A stretch of 64,000 nucleotides of DNA from Heterotrichella gracilis (GCA_032358255.1 JAULBX010025031.1:1-64000), one strand, 5' to 3'; shown: positions 18,596 to 28,227, counted from the stretch's first letter. The notes: generated by a model not told the origin, from the letters alone. Numbers and translations are program-made.

Positions 18596-20167
18596 CTATT
18601 CTAAAACTATCTTCGTAAACTTACTTTTCTCGTCGCCATAAAAAGCAACATAATAAATTCCTGGTTTTAAATTATTTTCCTGCGCATTAATTACAATTTT
18701 ATTTTTCCCTGCGCTATAATTTTTAGTGGTAACTAATTCTTTAATTAGTTTGCCAACATTATCTACTAACTGAATGGTTAGTTTTGCATCTTTGGTTAAC
18801 GTAAATCCAACGGTAGTTTCTGTTTTAAACGGATTGGGCGACGCGGATATTGAACCAAGATTTTCTTCTTTTTTATTTTCAATTCCTAATGTTGCAGGGC
18901 TAACTAATGCTGTATAAACACTTAGTGCGCCGCTGTTGGTCATTTGCATCCAGATGGGTCTAACTACATTGTTGTGTGCCGAGATGCCAATATAATCACC
19001 AAAAAAATATCCTGCATTTGGCGAAAATGGATTAGCGTTAACTTTATAATTTGTAAAACTTGCACCGCCATTTGTAGATACAGCCATATACACATCTGTA
19101 TTATTTCCCGAAGCATAATTTCTGCGGTCATAAAAAAGAACATACACATATCCCGTAACCTGGTCTATGGTCATGGCGCTCATAAATTGTTGTTTACCGG
19201 GCACGTCATCATTTACCCTAAAAGGTGCGCTCCAGGTGGTTCCGCCGTTGGATGATTTTGTAATCCAAACATCACCGTCATTTACACCGTTAGCTTTATC
19301 GCTCCAGTTCATGTAAATAGTTCCGTGGTAAGGAGAATTGCTCAGGTCGCAAAATGTAAAAGGCAATCCGTTGCAGCGATATAAACCACTAATGGTATAA
19401 TCCCATCCACCAATAAAAGAATTTACCAATTGTTCTGTAGGCAACCAGGTTGTGCCCCCATCAGTAGATTTTTGGAACATCAAACCATATTGTCCCGCCC
19501 AGCCAACATAAATTTCCCCTAAAGGGCCAATGGCAGGCACTGCACCTTCAACAGTCGAATCGGCATCAATACAATTGCCTGCAAATTTTGATATTCGTTT
19601 TGGAATTGAAAATGTATTTCCTCCATCACTTGATTTTGAATATAAAATAATGGAACTGTCAAGTGGCGCCGAACTTCCGTAATTGTCAAATTGTGTCCAG
19701 GTCATGTGCATCTCATTATTGTATGGATTTACTACAGCCCAGGCTTTATCCTGTACTTTGGCGCCATTTTTTCCAACGCCAACACAGGTAGTATATGTTT
19801 GTCCAAAATCACCGGATTTTTGCACCACTATCCTATCAACCCAAGTGCCGCCGGGCGTTATGGCCGAATTGGGATTTGATAAATGTATGTAATAACAGGC
19901 GTTGGCTGTATCCCAGATCATAACCGGGTCGCCGTAAACATCATAAGCATTGCAAGACAATATTTGGTAACTCCAGGTAGCGCCACCATCGTTACTCCGG
20001 TATGCATTTTTTAGATTAGAGCCTGCAACTATTTGGTTTGTGTTCTTTGGATTTATTGCAATAGCAACTTCTTCGGGTTGATTCAAGGTACTGATCAATA
20101 CATTTGGAAATTGCGCTAACATGCAGTTGCCAATAAGCAAAAGAGCGGCTAGGATTATTTTTTTCAT
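18596..20167 (-). CDS. Secreted BNR-repeat propeller with T9SS type A sorting domain
   Basis: 523 residues with a Sec signal peptide. At least six Asp-box (BNR) motifs are visible, such as SNDGGATWS, SSDGGNTFS, STDGGTTWL, SSNGGTTWS and STNGGASFT; these mark a sialidase-like beta-propeller. The last 80 residues (ASPNPFKTET, DNVGKLIKEL, LKPGIYYVAF, SKFTKIVLE) are a T9SS type A sorting domain, so the protein is moved across the outer membrane. No sialidase active-site Arg triad can be assigned by eye; it may bind rather than cut glycans. Confidence 0.88.
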   Translation of the reverse strand: MKKIILAALLLIGNCMLAQFPNVLISTLNQPEEVAIAINPKNTNQIVAGSNLKNAYRSNDGGATWSYQILSCNAYDVYGDPVMIWDTANACYYIHLSNPNSAITPGGTWVDRIVVQKSGDFGQTYTTCVGVGKNGAKVQDKAWAVVNPYNNEMHMTWTQFDNYGSSAPLDSSIILYSKSSDGGNTFSIPKRISKFAGNCIDADSTVEGAVPAIGPLGEIYVGWAGQYGLMFQKSTDGGTTWLPTEQLVNSFIGGWDYTISGLYRCNGLPFTFCDLSNSPYHGTIYMNWSDKANGVNDGDVWITKSSNGGTTWSAPFRVNDDVPGKQQFMSAMTIDQVTGYVYVLFYDRRNYASGNNTDVYMAVSTNGGASFTNYKVNANPFSPNAGYFFGDYIGISAHNNVVRPIWMQMTNSGALSVYTALVSPATLGIENKKEENLGSISASPNPFKTETTVGFTLTKDAKLTIQLVDNVGKLIKELVTTKNYSAGKNKIVINAQENNLKPGIYYVAFYGDEKSKFTKIVLE

Positions 20168-20275
20168 TACTTATTAATTAAAAATGATATTTAAAGATAC
20201 ATAGAAAAAACGTAAAGGAATTGTTAAATGAAAAAGATGGCTAAAACATAGCTATTTATTTATTATCTTTAGTCA

Positions 20276-21715
20276 ATGAGATCCAGATTTTTTTCTTTCT
20301 TAATTTCAGTTGCAACGTTAACTGTTTCATCACAAACCTATAATTATTATTTCGGGAATTTACATTCGCATACAGGGTTTAGCGATGGGAGTAAGGATTC
20401 TACATCAAGCGGTGTAAATAATCCGGTTGGTGCATATGCGTTTGCAAAGCAGAGCCAAAATTTTGATTTCTTAGGCATTTCAGAACATAACCATTATTCA
20501 AGCAGCAATAATCCCGGTTTCCAGATCCAGAGCTTTCAACCTGGTTTAACAATGGCAAATAACGCTAACCAGGATGGCACATTTTTATCATTGTTTGGTA
20601 TGGAGTGGGGTGTTTCTTCTACCTATGCCGGGCATGTTATAATTTATGGTTTTAACCAGTTAATTGGTTGGGAATCATCTGTGCCAACAGTTGTCGGAAA
20701 TAACTATGATATATATAATGCAAAACCCGATTATGATGGTCTATTTAGAAAAATAAAAAATAATCCAAACGCATTTTGTTATTTAGCGCATCCGGGCTTC
20801 AGCGATTTTTCAACTAACGGAACTTCCGCAACCGCGTTAGCATACTCGGCATACAATGCTACTTACGACAGTGCAATAGTAGGCACACCGCTGCGCAGTG
20901 GTTTAGCTTTTAGCACATTTACAAACTACAATGACTATCCGTTGGGCGATTATTTTTCTTATTACAAAAAACTTTTATCCGTGGGTTATCATCTAGGTAT
21001 TGGTTATGACCATGATAATCATTACACAACTTTTGGAAGAAGTACTGCTGGTCGCTTAGTAGTATTAATGCCTTCACTAACACGTGCAAATTTAACTACA
21101 GCTATGCAGCAAATGCATTTTTATGGCAGCGATGACTGGAATGCAAAAATTGATTTTAATATGAATGGCAATATCATGGGCTCTATTTTAACCGGAAGTT
21201 TAAATCCTGTTTTTAATGTAGTGCATAATGATATGGATGGCGAGCAGGCTGACAGTATAAAGATCTGGAAGGGTATTAATAATCACACGGGCACCTATCC
21301 AACAGTTGTTTATACTTCTTTAAATAATAACACTGCAACTTACAACGATGTAAGTCCTATGATCGCTAATATGGAATATTATTATTTTGCAGAAATAAAG
21401 CAGGCTGATGGACAATGGATAGTAACGTCGCCTATTTGGTACACGAATACTTCTTCTGTTGGCATTGAAGAAAATAAAAAAGATTTTGAATTTAATTTCT
21501 TTCCAAATCCTGTAAATCAAAGTTTAAACATTACGATGTCGGATTGCGACGAATATAAAATATCTATCATCGATATTACTGGAAGAGTAGTTGCAGAAAG
21601 ATCTTTTTATGACAACCGCATCAATTTAAACTTAAATGATATTACACCCGGGGTTTATACTTTAGAAATAAAAACTAAAGCAACCGCCAAATTCAAAAAA
21701 TTAATTGTAGAATAG
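20276..21715 (+). CDS. Secreted PHP-type phosphoesterase with T9SS type A sorting domain
   Basis: 479 residues with a Sec signal peptide. The PHP (CehA/McbA-like) metal site is visible as NLHSHTGFSDG (His30, His32), FLGISEHNHY, a later AHPGF, and GYDHDNHY. The last 75 residues (FFPNPVNQS, IDITGRVV, ITPGVYTLEI, FKKLIVE) form a T9SS type A sorting domain, so the enzyme acts on the cell surface or outside. The substrate is probably a phosphodiester or phosphate ester, but this is inferred from the family. The stop codon directly abuts that of tsaC. Confidence 0.88.
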   Translation: MRSRFFSFLISVATLTVSSQTYNYYFGNLHSHTGFSDGSKDSTSSGVNNPVGAYAFAKQSQNFDFLGISEHNHYSSSNNPGFQIQSFQPGLTMANNANQDGTFLSLFGMEWGVSSTYAGHVIIYGFNQLIGWESSVPTVVGNNYDIYNAKPDYDGLFRKIKNNPNAFCYLAHPGFSDFSTNGTSATALAYSAYNATYDSAIVGTPLRSGLAFSTFTNYNDYPLGDYFSYYKKLLSVGYHLGIGYDHDNHYTTFGRSTAGRLVVLMPSLTRANLTTAMQQMHFYGSDDWNAKIDFNMNGNIMGSILTGSLNPVFNVVHNDMDGEQADSIKIWKGINNHTGTYPTVVYTSLNNNTATYNDVSPMIANMEYYYFAEIKQADGQWIVTSPIWYTNTSSVGIEENKKDFEFNFFPNPVNQSLNITMSDCDEYKISIIDITGRVVAERSFYDNRINLNLNDITPGVYTLEIKTKATAKFKKLIVE

Positions 21716-22669
21716 TTAACCAGCAGCTCTTCTTAATCGATCATTAATTGCTCGACCAAGACCGATATCAGGAACTTTTTCACAAAGTACTACATCCGCA
21801 TCACTTTCGTCAGCAAGTCGTAAAAATTTAAATAGATTAATTGCTGCTTCCTGTAAATTTTTACTTTTAGAAAGATTGAATACGATCAGATCTTTTCCTT
21901 CAAAATCCGCTTCACCAAAACAAATAATCGCTATTTTTTTGTTTTTATTTTGTTCGAGTAATTGTTTTATCTCGCCAATATATAAAGGTTTTTTAGGCGC
22001 ATAATGACTTTTTAATTGTCCCGGCGACACAGGATTACTCGAATTATTAATTCGCAATTCTGTTTTTCCAACAACTTTTTCAATCTCTTCCAACGCTAAT
22101 CCACCCAAACGGAAAATACACACTTTATCATCTTCAATGCCCACAATTGTAGATTCAAGGCCAACTTCACAGGCGCCGCCGTCCAGGATATAAGCAATTT
22201 TATCACCTAACTGACTATTAACATGTGCCGGCTGTGTTGGACTTACATAGCCAAAAGGGTTTGCGCTTGGCGCTGCTAAAGGAACATTTATTTTTTTAAG
22301 TAACTCTAAGGTAAGGTTATGATTGGGTATTCTTACGGCAACGCTGGGCAAACCCGATGTTACAAGATTTGGAACGATTTCTTTTTTTGGGAGCAAAAGC
22401 GTTAAAGGCCCGGGCCAAAAGGCTTTTGCCAGTTTTTGTAAGCGCAGATTGGTCAAATAGGCATATTTATCAATGCTTTCAATAGTTGGTAGATGAATGA
22501 TCAAAGGATCAAAAAAAGGCCTTTGTTTAGCTTCAAAGATAGAAAGAACCGCTTTTTCGTTAAGGGCATTAGCAGCCAGGCCATACACCGTTTCGGTTGG
22601 AATAGCAACTAAATTGCCCTTTAAGAGCAGATCTGCCGCCAGATCAATATTTTTTCCTGTTTCTGCCAC
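21716..22669 (-). CDS. tsaC: Threonylcarbamoyl-AMP synthase (Sua5 type)
   Basis: 317 residues from a GTG at 22667-22669, read as MAETGKNIDLAADLL, which matches the usual start of the family; a TTG at 22684 is less likely because it overlaps the promoter element. It makes threonylcarbamoyl-AMP for the t6A modification of ANN-decoding tRNAs. The YrdC domain shows AIPTETVYGLAANA, FDPLI, AAPSANPFG and GLESTIVG. A C-terminal Sua5 domain begins at SPGQLKSHYAPKKP. It is transcribed divergently from hpt with only 44 bp between start codons. Confidence 0.95.
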   Translation of the reverse strand: MAETGKNIDLAADLLLKGNLVAIPTETVYGLAANALNEKAVLSIFEAKQRPFFDPLIIHLPTIESIDKYAYLTNLRLQKLAKAFWPGPLTLLLPKKEIVPNLVTSGLPSVAVRIPNHNLTLELLKKINVPLAAPSANPFGYVSPTQPAHVNSQLGDKIAYILDGGACEVGLESTIVGIEDDKVCIFRLGGLALEEIEKVVGKTELRINNSSNPVSPGQLKSHYAPKKPLYIGEIKQLLEQNKNKKIAIICFGEADFEGKDLIVFNLSKSKNLQEAAINLFKFLRLADESDADVVLCEKVPDIGLGRAINDRLRRAAG

Positions 22670-22673
22670 AATG

Positions 22674-22681
22674 CAAATATA
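22674..22681 (-). promoter_or_regulatory. Putative -7 element of tsaC
   Basis: TATATTTG on the reverse strand ends four bases before the chosen GTG start, which implies a leaderless or nearly leaderless mRNA. It lies where the -33 region of the divergent hpt promoter would fall. Confidence 0.45.
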
Positions 22682-22698
22682 CAAATATCAAAAAACCT

Positions 22699-22706
22699 TA
22701 TATTTG
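22699..22706 (+). promoter_or_regulatory. Putative -7 element of hpt
   Basis: TATATTTG ends seven bases before the hpt ATG, implying a very short leader. Its -33 region overlaps the tsaC -7 element on the other strand, so the two promoters may exclude one another. Confidence 0.5.
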
Positions 22707-22713
22707 TTAACGT

Positions 22714-23250
22714 ATGAGTGATGTCGTTACAATAAAAGATAAGCAATTTAAGCCATATATTTCTCAACAACAAATATCTGAAGCTGTAAAAAAAATTGCG
22801 AACTCAATAAATGACGAACTAAAGAATGACCAACCTCTTTTTTTAGTGGTGTTAAATGGTTCTTTTATGTTTGCTGCCGATCTTTTAAAAGAAGTAAGCA
22901 TACCTTGCGAAATATCTTTTATAAAAGTGGCAAGTTATCACGGTACAACAAGTAGCGGAACGGTAACAGAATTAATTGGTCTGTCAGAAGACATAACAGG
23001 AAGAACAGTAATTATAGTTGAAGATATTGTTGATACAGGAATTACACTAGAAAAATTAATTACTGTTTTAAATAGGAAGAACGTAAAACAAATAAAAGTA
23101 GCAACGGTATTATTAAAACCCGATTCCTACAAAAAAGAATATAAAATAGATTATTACGGCATGAAGATCCCAAACGATTTTGTAATTGGCTACGGTTTGG
23201 ATTATGACGGATTAGGAAGAAATTTAAAAGAGATCTACGTTCTCGCGTAA
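22714..23250 (+). CDS. hpt: Hypoxanthine phosphoribosyltransferase
   Basis: 178 residues, the usual length. It salvages hypoxanthine (and probably guanine) with PRPP to make IMP or GMP in the cytoplasm. The PRPP-binding motif VIIVEDIVDTGITL is at about residues 96-110, with FIKVASYHGT before it and the family-typical DFVIGYGLDYDGLGRNL near the end. adk follows after 30 nt, so the two nucleotide-metabolism genes are probably co-transcribed. Confidence 0.96.
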   Translation: MSDVVTIKDKQFKPYISQQQISEAVKKIANSINDELKNDQPLFLVVLNGSFMFAADLLKEVSIPCEISFIKVASYHGTTSSGTVTELIGLSEDITGRTVIIVEDIVDTGITLEKLITVLNRKNVKQIKVATVLLKPDSYKKEYKIDYYGMKIPNDFVIGYGLDYDGLGRNLKEIYVLA

Positions 23251-23280
23251 AAATTAAAAAAAGAATTAAAACAACAGCAT

Positions 23281-24363
23281 ATGAAAAAAATGTTAAACCT
23301 TGTATTATTTGGCCCTCCGGGAGCAGGTAAAGGTACACAATCAGAAAACCTGATAAGTAAATATGGTTTAGTGCATTTAAGCACTGGTGATATTTTGCGC
23401 AGCGAAATTGACAGAGGAACAGCTTTAGGAAAAAAAGCTAAAGAAATAATGGATAAGGGAGAATTGGTGAGTGATGAAATTGTTATTGGTATGATCGAAT
23501 CCAAACTGGATGATAACACCAACGCAAAAGGTTTTATTTTTGACGGTTTTCCAAGAACAACTGCGCAGGCAATTGCCTTAGATGATCTGTTGCAGAAAAA
23601 GGGTACTGGCATTAGTGGAATGTTAGCATTGGAAGTTGACGACGAAGAGTTAACAAAACGTTTATTAAAAAGAGGTGAGTCAAGCGGACGTGCAGATGAC
23701 AGGAATGAAGACATTATCCGTCGTCGTATCTTAGAATACAATACAAAAACATTACCGCTGAAAAATTTTTATAACGAACAAGGAAAATTTCATTCTATTG
23801 ATGGTATTGGTTCTATTGATCAGATATTTAAATCGTTGGTAGACCGCATTACTTTTTTAGATGCAGAAATGGATCTTACTGCTTTAGAAAGCGATTTGGA
23901 GCATTTGGATCTTACCATACAGGATTTTGAAGTAGCAAATGAAATTGCGCCGGAATTATTATTAGAAATTGATGCAATAAAAAGAATAGAGGCAGAAGAA
24001 GCTGAGGAAGAAAAGGAAAACAAAAAACAGGAAGCGAAAGCAAAAAAAGCAAGCACTCCGGTTAAGAAAAGCCCTGTTAAAAAAGCACCGGCAAAACCGG
24101 TAGTTAAAAAAGCTGCAAAGAAAGCTAAACCTGCTGCTAAGAAAAAGGCTGTTAAGAAAGTAGCCAAAAAAGTGGCGCCTAAAAAAGCAGTTAAAAAATT
24201 GGCTAAGAAAAAAGTTGTAGCCAAGGCAAAAAAGGCAGTTAAGAAAGTTGCAAAGAAAAAAGTGATTGCTAAAAAAACTGTGACAAAAAAAACAAGCCCT
24301 AAAAAGGCAATAAAAAAAGTTGCTAAATCAAAACCAAAAAAAGCAACTAAAAAAAGAAAATAA
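23281..24363 (+). CDS. adk: Adenylate kinase with histone H1-like Lys/Ala-rich tail
   Basis: 360 residues, about 170 more than a normal short-type adenylate kinase. Residues 1-190 are a complete enzyme that interconverts ATP, ADP and AMP: P-loop GPPGAGKG at 11-18, STGDILR, FDGFPRT, and the short lid GESSGRADDR with no zinc site. Residues about 191-240 are an acidic helical linker. From about 243 to the end there are almost only Lys and Ala with Val, Pro and Thr (KKAPAKP, KKVAKKV units), like the tails of histone H1-type bacterial proteins. The frame is continuous, with no internal stop. The tail probably binds nucleic acid; this is inferred from composition. Confidence 0.93.
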   Translation: MKKMLNLVLFGPPGAGKGTQSENLISKYGLVHLSTGDILRSEIDRGTALGKKAKEIMDKGELVSDEIVIGMIESKLDDNTNAKGFIFDGFPRTTAQAIALDDLLQKKGTGISGMLALEVDDEELTKRLLKRGESSGRADDRNEDIIRRRILEYNTKTLPLKNFYNEQGKFHSIDGIGSIDQIFKSLVDRITFLDAEMDLTALESDLEHLDLTIQDFEVANEIAPELLLEIDAIKRIEAEEAEEEKENKKQEAKAKKASTPVKKSPVKKAPAKPVVKKAAKKAKPAAKKKAVKKVAKKVAPKKAVKKLAKKKVVAKAKKAVKKVAKKKVIAKKTVTKKTSPKKAIKKVAKSKPKKATKKRK

Positions 24364-24379
24364 AAAATTAAACATATTA

Positions 24380-24412
24380 AGACCTGATGCGTTTTAGCGT
24401 TAGGTCTTTTTT
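24380..24412 (+). terminator. Intrinsic terminator between adk and obgE
   Basis: AGACCTGATGC and GCGTTAGGTCT pair over about 11 bp (two G-T pairs) with a short T-rich loop, followed by a T run. It covers the in-frame upstream start at 24387 and so supports the obgE start at 24435. Confidence 0.75.
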
Positions 24413-24434
24413 ATTTGTTGAAAGAGAGAAGAAG

Positions 24435-25442
24435 ATGGATAATAATTTTGTTGATTACGTTAAAGTATGTTGTCGCAGCGGTAAAGGCGGCGCAGGTTCT
24501 GTTCATTTTCACAGAGACAAGTTAACTGCTTTTGGCGGACCAGATGGTGGTAATGGTGGCAGGGGTGGTCATATTATTTTAAGAGGCAATAAACAATTAT
24601 GGACCTTAATTCATTTAAAATACCGTAAGCATATTATTGCCGAAGGCGGTGTAAATGGCTCAAGTGGAAATAAATCGGGCAAAGAGGGGGGCGATGAATA
24701 TTTAGATGTCCCACTTGGAACTATTGCCCGTGATGAAGAGACCGGTGAAATAGAATGCGAGATAACTGAAGATGGACAGGAAATTATTTTGGTGCCTGGT
24801 GGAAGAGGAGGAATGGGCAATGCGAATTTTAAGAATTCTGTTCAACAAAATCCGCAATACGCTCAACCGGGCGAGAATGGAAAAACGGAGTGGAAGATCT
24901 TAGAATTAAAAGTTTTAGCCGACGTAGGTTTAGTTGGTTTTCCAAATGCAGGAAAATCTACTTTACTTTCTGTGGTGAGTGCTGCAAAACCTGAGATAGC
25001 TAATTATCCATTTACAACATTGGTTCCTAATTTAGGAATTGTTGGTTACCGCGATCATAAAAGTTTTGTAATGGCGGATATTCCCGGAATTATTGAAGGG
25101 GCGCACGAAGGCAAAGGATTGGGCTTACGCTTTTTAAGACATATTGAAAGAAACTCTTCTTTATTGTTTTTAGTAAGTTGCGACAGTAAAGATATTGTAG
25201 ATGAATATAAAATTCTTTTGAACGAGTTAAAGAAATACAATCCAGAGTTGTTGGATAAAAAAAGGATTCTCGGAATAAGTAAAGCTGACATGTTGGATGA
25301 GGAATTGGAAAATGAAATGACGAAGGATCTCAAAAAGAGATTGACCGGAAAAAATAAAGTACCTTTTATTTTCTTCTCCTCTGCAAGTCAAAAAAACATT
25401 ATCCAGTTAAAGGATATGCTTTGGGAGCAGTTGAATTCCTAA
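24435..25442 (+). CDS. obgE: GTPase Obg
   Basis: 335 residues from ATG 24435. Obg is a GTPase linked to ribosome assembly and the stringent response. The N-terminal Obg fold is rich in Gly ([26 protein letters not shown]). The G domain shows GFPNAGKST (G1, near residue 168), the switch threonines, DIPG (G3, near 214), and ISKAD in place of the usual NKxD (near 281). The optional C-terminal OCT domain is absent. An upstream in-frame start at 24387 lies inside a terminator and is rejected. Confidence 0.96.
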   Translation: MDNNFVDYVKVCCRSGKGGAGSVHFHRDKLTAFGGPDGGNGGRGGHIILRGNKQLWTLIHLKYRKHIIAEGGVNGSSGNKSGKEGGDEYLDVPLGTIARDEETGEIECEITEDGQEIILVPGGRGGMGNANFKNSVQQNPQYAQPGENGKTEWKILELKVLADVGLVGFPNAGKSTLLSVVSAAKPEIANYPFTTLVPNLGIVGYRDHKSFVMADIPGIIEGAHEGKGLGLRFLRHIERNSSLLFLVSCDSKDIVDEYKILLNELKKYNPELLDKKRILGISKADMLDEELENEMTKDLKKRLTGKNKVPFIFFSSASQKNIIQLKDMLWEQLNS

Positions 25443-25449
25443 TATGTCT

Positions 25450-25998
25450 TTACGAAAGTATAGCAAAAGCTATTAATACGAGTAGTACAATTACAACAAG
25501 TACTATTACTTCCATTTTAAAAAATGGTTTATAATCAAAGTATGGCGCAGTTATAAGTGAAAGTTCTTTAACTATCGCGTCAACTTTTTCCGCATCTTCT
25601 GCAACAAAATAATATGTTTGTGAAGGGTAGACGTCAATTTGTGCCCCAATGTTTTTATCTTCTCTAAAAAATTCTATTTCAGCGTCATTTAAAGCGCCTT
25701 CAAATTTAGGCACATCTGCAATACGTACTTCAAAAGAATATTTTTGTTCTTTAACACTTACAAGTTTTTTATAATACTCTGCTTTTTCTGCAATTTCATT
25801 TTCGTATTCAGTCTCTTTTAATTTTTCTTCTTTCTGTTTTTGTTCCAACAAAATAGTAAGATCTTCTTTCCAGCCTTTCTGCTCTGCTACTTTTTTTGCT
25901 GTTTCAAGAGCTTCCTCCGTGTAATCTTGTGGCGAAAGGAATATTTTAAAAAGTTTTTCCTTAGTAAAAGTCAAATATGTTTGATGCAAATTATTCAC
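25450..25998 (-). CDS. Hypothetical membrane-anchored protein, DUF2007-like core
   Basis: 182 residues. The N-terminal 30 residues (FKIFLSPQDYTEEALETAKK) are a pattern common in Bacteroidota membrane proteins. A charged coiled-coil stretch follows (residues 45-75). Residues about 85-145 (YSFEVRIADVPKFEGALNDA, then a strand with YYFVAEDAEKV) resemble DUF2007, a small ferredoxin-like domain. One transmembrane helix (VIVLVVIVLLVLIAFAILS) ends the protein, which is therefore probably tail-anchored and faces the cytoplasm. Function unknown. Confidence 0.72.
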   Translation of the reverse strand: MNNLHQTYLTFTKEKLFKIFLSPQDYTEEALETAKKVAEQKGWKEDLTILLEQKQKEEKLKETEYENEIAEKAEYYKKLVSVKEQKYSFEVRIADVPKFEGALNDAEIEFFREDKNIGAQIDVYPSQTYYFVAEDAEKVDAIVKELSLITAPYFDYKPFFKMEVIVLVVIVLLVLIAFAILS

Positions 25999-26016
25999 TC
26001 TGTTTCAAGACGTAAA

Positions 26017-28224
26017 TTATAATTTTATTCCGATTATACACACATCATCTACTTGTTCCAGTTCACCTTTCCATTCCAGAAAAGCTTTTTCAACAATCTC
26101 AGCTTGCTGTTGCTGAGATAGATTATTATTTTTAGTTAGTAACTCAGCTAATTGTTTATACTTGAATTTTTTTCCTTTCGGGCCACCAAATTGATCGGAA
26201 AAACCATCGGTAAATAAATAGAAGGTACTATTCTCTTTATAATCTAATTTATGCGTGGTAAAAGGTTTTGGAAACTCTGTTTTTCCTATAGGCTGCTTGT
26301 CTGATTTTATTTCAATAAATTCGTTATCTAAAGTGTCATTCTTATTATTTGATTGAACATACCAAAGCGGATTATTGGCCCCGCTCCAGGTTACCTGTTT
26401 CTTCGATTTGTTAATGCAGAGTAAAGAAATATCCATACCGTCTTTTACTTCCGAGTGACTTCTTTCAAAGGTTTCAATAACCAAGTCTCGCGTTTTATCT
26501 AAAATCTTTCCGGTATCAACTAATTTAAATTCTTTAACTGCCCTGTTAAGAGCATTTGAGCAAACTACAGATACCATTGCCCCAGGCACGCCATGCCCGG
26601 TGCAGTCAGCTGCGGCGATAAATAACAACTCTTCTTCTTTCTCATTATGTGAGCCGGTTGCAGTTGAGGTTTCCATCCAATAAAAATCGCCGGCTACAAT
26701 GGCCTTGGGTTTAAACAGTATAAAACTGTTGGGTAGATGTGTTTTAATTAAAGCAATTGGTGGTAATATAGCTTCTTGCAAACGTTTAGCATAGGTAATT
26801 GAATCAATAATTTCTTTTTGATGTTCTTCAACTATTTCTTTCTGCAGAAGCACTTCATTTTTTTGAAGTTCAATAATTTGATTTTGATTTTTAGTGATCT
26901 TCAATGATCTGAATATAATGGCGGCGATGATGGCTACGGCTATCGCAATAGCGGCAACTAGTAATAAAAATAATTTTTGACGATTGCTTTCTGCCGCTGC
27001 TACTTCTCTCTCTTTATCTTGTTGTGTTTTTATTAATTTTAACTCCTGCTCCTTTTTCTCTGCGCCGTACATGGCATCCATTTCTGCGATCTTTTTATTA
27101 TTGTCCTTATTAAATAGCGTGTCTTTTATTTCCGTATATTTTTTATGAAAATCAAAGGCCATTTTGTAATCGTTAATAGCTGCATAGCTATCGGCAAGAA
27201 GATGATAGGCATCTTTTTCCATATCCTTAAGACCAATTTCATTTGCCAGCGCCAAACTTTTGTTAGAGTATTCAATTGCTTTTTTTATAGCGCCCTGGGC
27301 CAAATACACATTTCCTATATAACTGTAACAAAAGGCCTGTCCTTCTTTATCTCTTAAAGTGTCAAATATATTTAGTGCGGAAAAGTAGTTCTCAAGCGAC
27401 TCATCATATTTTTTCAGAACTCGATAAAGATCTCCCAGCCCGGAATGACACTCAGCAATTCCTTTTTTAAAATTAATCCCTTTTTGAGTTTTAAGTGCAT
27501 TGGTTAAATTTTCAAGTGCCATTTTATAATCACCTTTTTCTTTAAGCACATTTCCGATATTCATCAATGACATGCCTACACCTAATTTAAAATCTACTTC
27601 TTTGTACTGTTCTAATGCGTTTTTATAATACTCAAGTGCTTTTGGTAAATTTTTTTGCACCTGGAAAATGGCACCAATGTTTGTATTTACGTCGGCAATT
27701 GACCTTTTTTCTCCAAGTTTTTCAAAGTTTTTGGAACTGTTTATATAATACTGTATAGCTTTTGAATAATTGCCAAGAAAATAATACATACCACCAATTT
27801 GCAGCAGACTTCTTGCAACTCCTCCTTTATATTCACCGGCTTCCAGATGTATTATTCCCGAATCTAAGCTTATAATTGCCTCATTATATTTACTTTTATA
27901 ATAATTGTAGATCCCTTTGTTATAGTAGGCTGCGCCAATACCTCTTTCGGCTGATTTATAAATTGAGGGTGAACTTGTTTTGGTTTCGTTTGATATTTTA
28001 TTACCAAGGTCTAATGCATTAGTGATGTAAATGGGACTTTTGTCGTATTCGCCCATGTTTATGTATATAAATCCGATCAGGTTTAAATGGGTTAATTTAA
28101 CGGTATCTTGCTTGTCTGTTTTTAGCAATAATGTAAGTGAATCAATTTTGTTTTTTTGGGAGTAGCAAAAGTTGATACCAATTATAAATAAAAAGCAGAA
28201 TACTGATTTTATAAAATTTCGCAT
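26017..28224 (-). CDS. TPR-repeat sensor with SpoIIE/PP2C-type serine phosphatase domain
   Basis: 735 residues from ATG 28224; the upstream part of the frame lacks signal-peptide character. A Sec signal is followed by about eight TPR repeats (units such as ALEYYKNALEQYKE and ENYFSALNIFDTL), a transmembrane helix near 410 (LFLLLVAAIAIAVAIIAAII), a coiled coil, and a SpoIIE domain from about 500 with AGDFYW, AAADCTGHGVPGAMVS, and GMDISLLCINKS. The phosphatase is cytoplasmic and the TPRs periplasmic, a layout typical of the phylum; it likely dephosphorylates an anti-sigma antagonist. The partner is not in this window. Confidence 0.9.
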   Translation of the reverse strand: MRNFIKSVFCFLFIIGINFCYSQKNKIDSLTLLLKTDKQDTVKLTHLNLIGFIYINMGEYDKSPIYITNALDLGNKISNETKTSSPSIYKSAERGIGAAYYNKGIYNYYKSKYNEAIISLDSGIIHLEAGEYKGGVARSLLQIGGMYYFLGNYSKAIQYYINSSKNFEKLGEKRSIADVNTNIGAIFQVQKNLPKALEYYKNALEQYKEVDFKLGVGMSLMNIGNVLKEKGDYKMALENLTNALKTQKGINFKKGIAECHSGLGDLYRVLKKYDESLENYFSALNIFDTLRDKEGQAFCYSYIGNVYLAQGAIKKAIEYSNKSLALANEIGLKDMEKDAYHLLADSYAAINDYKMAFDFHKKYTEIKDTLFNKDNNKKIAEMDAMYGAEKKEQELKLIKTQQDKEREVAAAESNRQKLFLLLVAAIAIAVAIIAAIIFRSLKITKNQNQIIELQKNEVLLQKEIVEEHQKEIIDSITYAKRLQEAILPPIALIKTHLPNSFILFKPKAIVAGDFYWMETSTATGSHNEKEEELLFIAAADCTGHGVPGAMVSVVCSNALNRAVKEFKLVDTGKILDKTRDLVIETFERSHSEVKDGMDISLLCINKSKKQVTWSGANNPLWYVQSNNKNDTLDNEFIEIKSDKQPIGKTEFPKPFTTHKLDYKENSTFYLFTDGFSDQFGGPKGKKFKYKQLAELLTKNNNLSQQQQAEIVEKAFLEWKGELEQVDDVCIIGIKL

Positions 28225-28227
28225 CAC

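Noticed and set aside
23810-24225. Reverse open frame over the adk tail
   Set aside because: An effect of the Lys/Ala codon composition (Phe/Leu/Ala-rich shadow).
24387-24434. Longer obgE start
   Set aside because: Lies within a terminator; the family start is [11 protein letters not shown].
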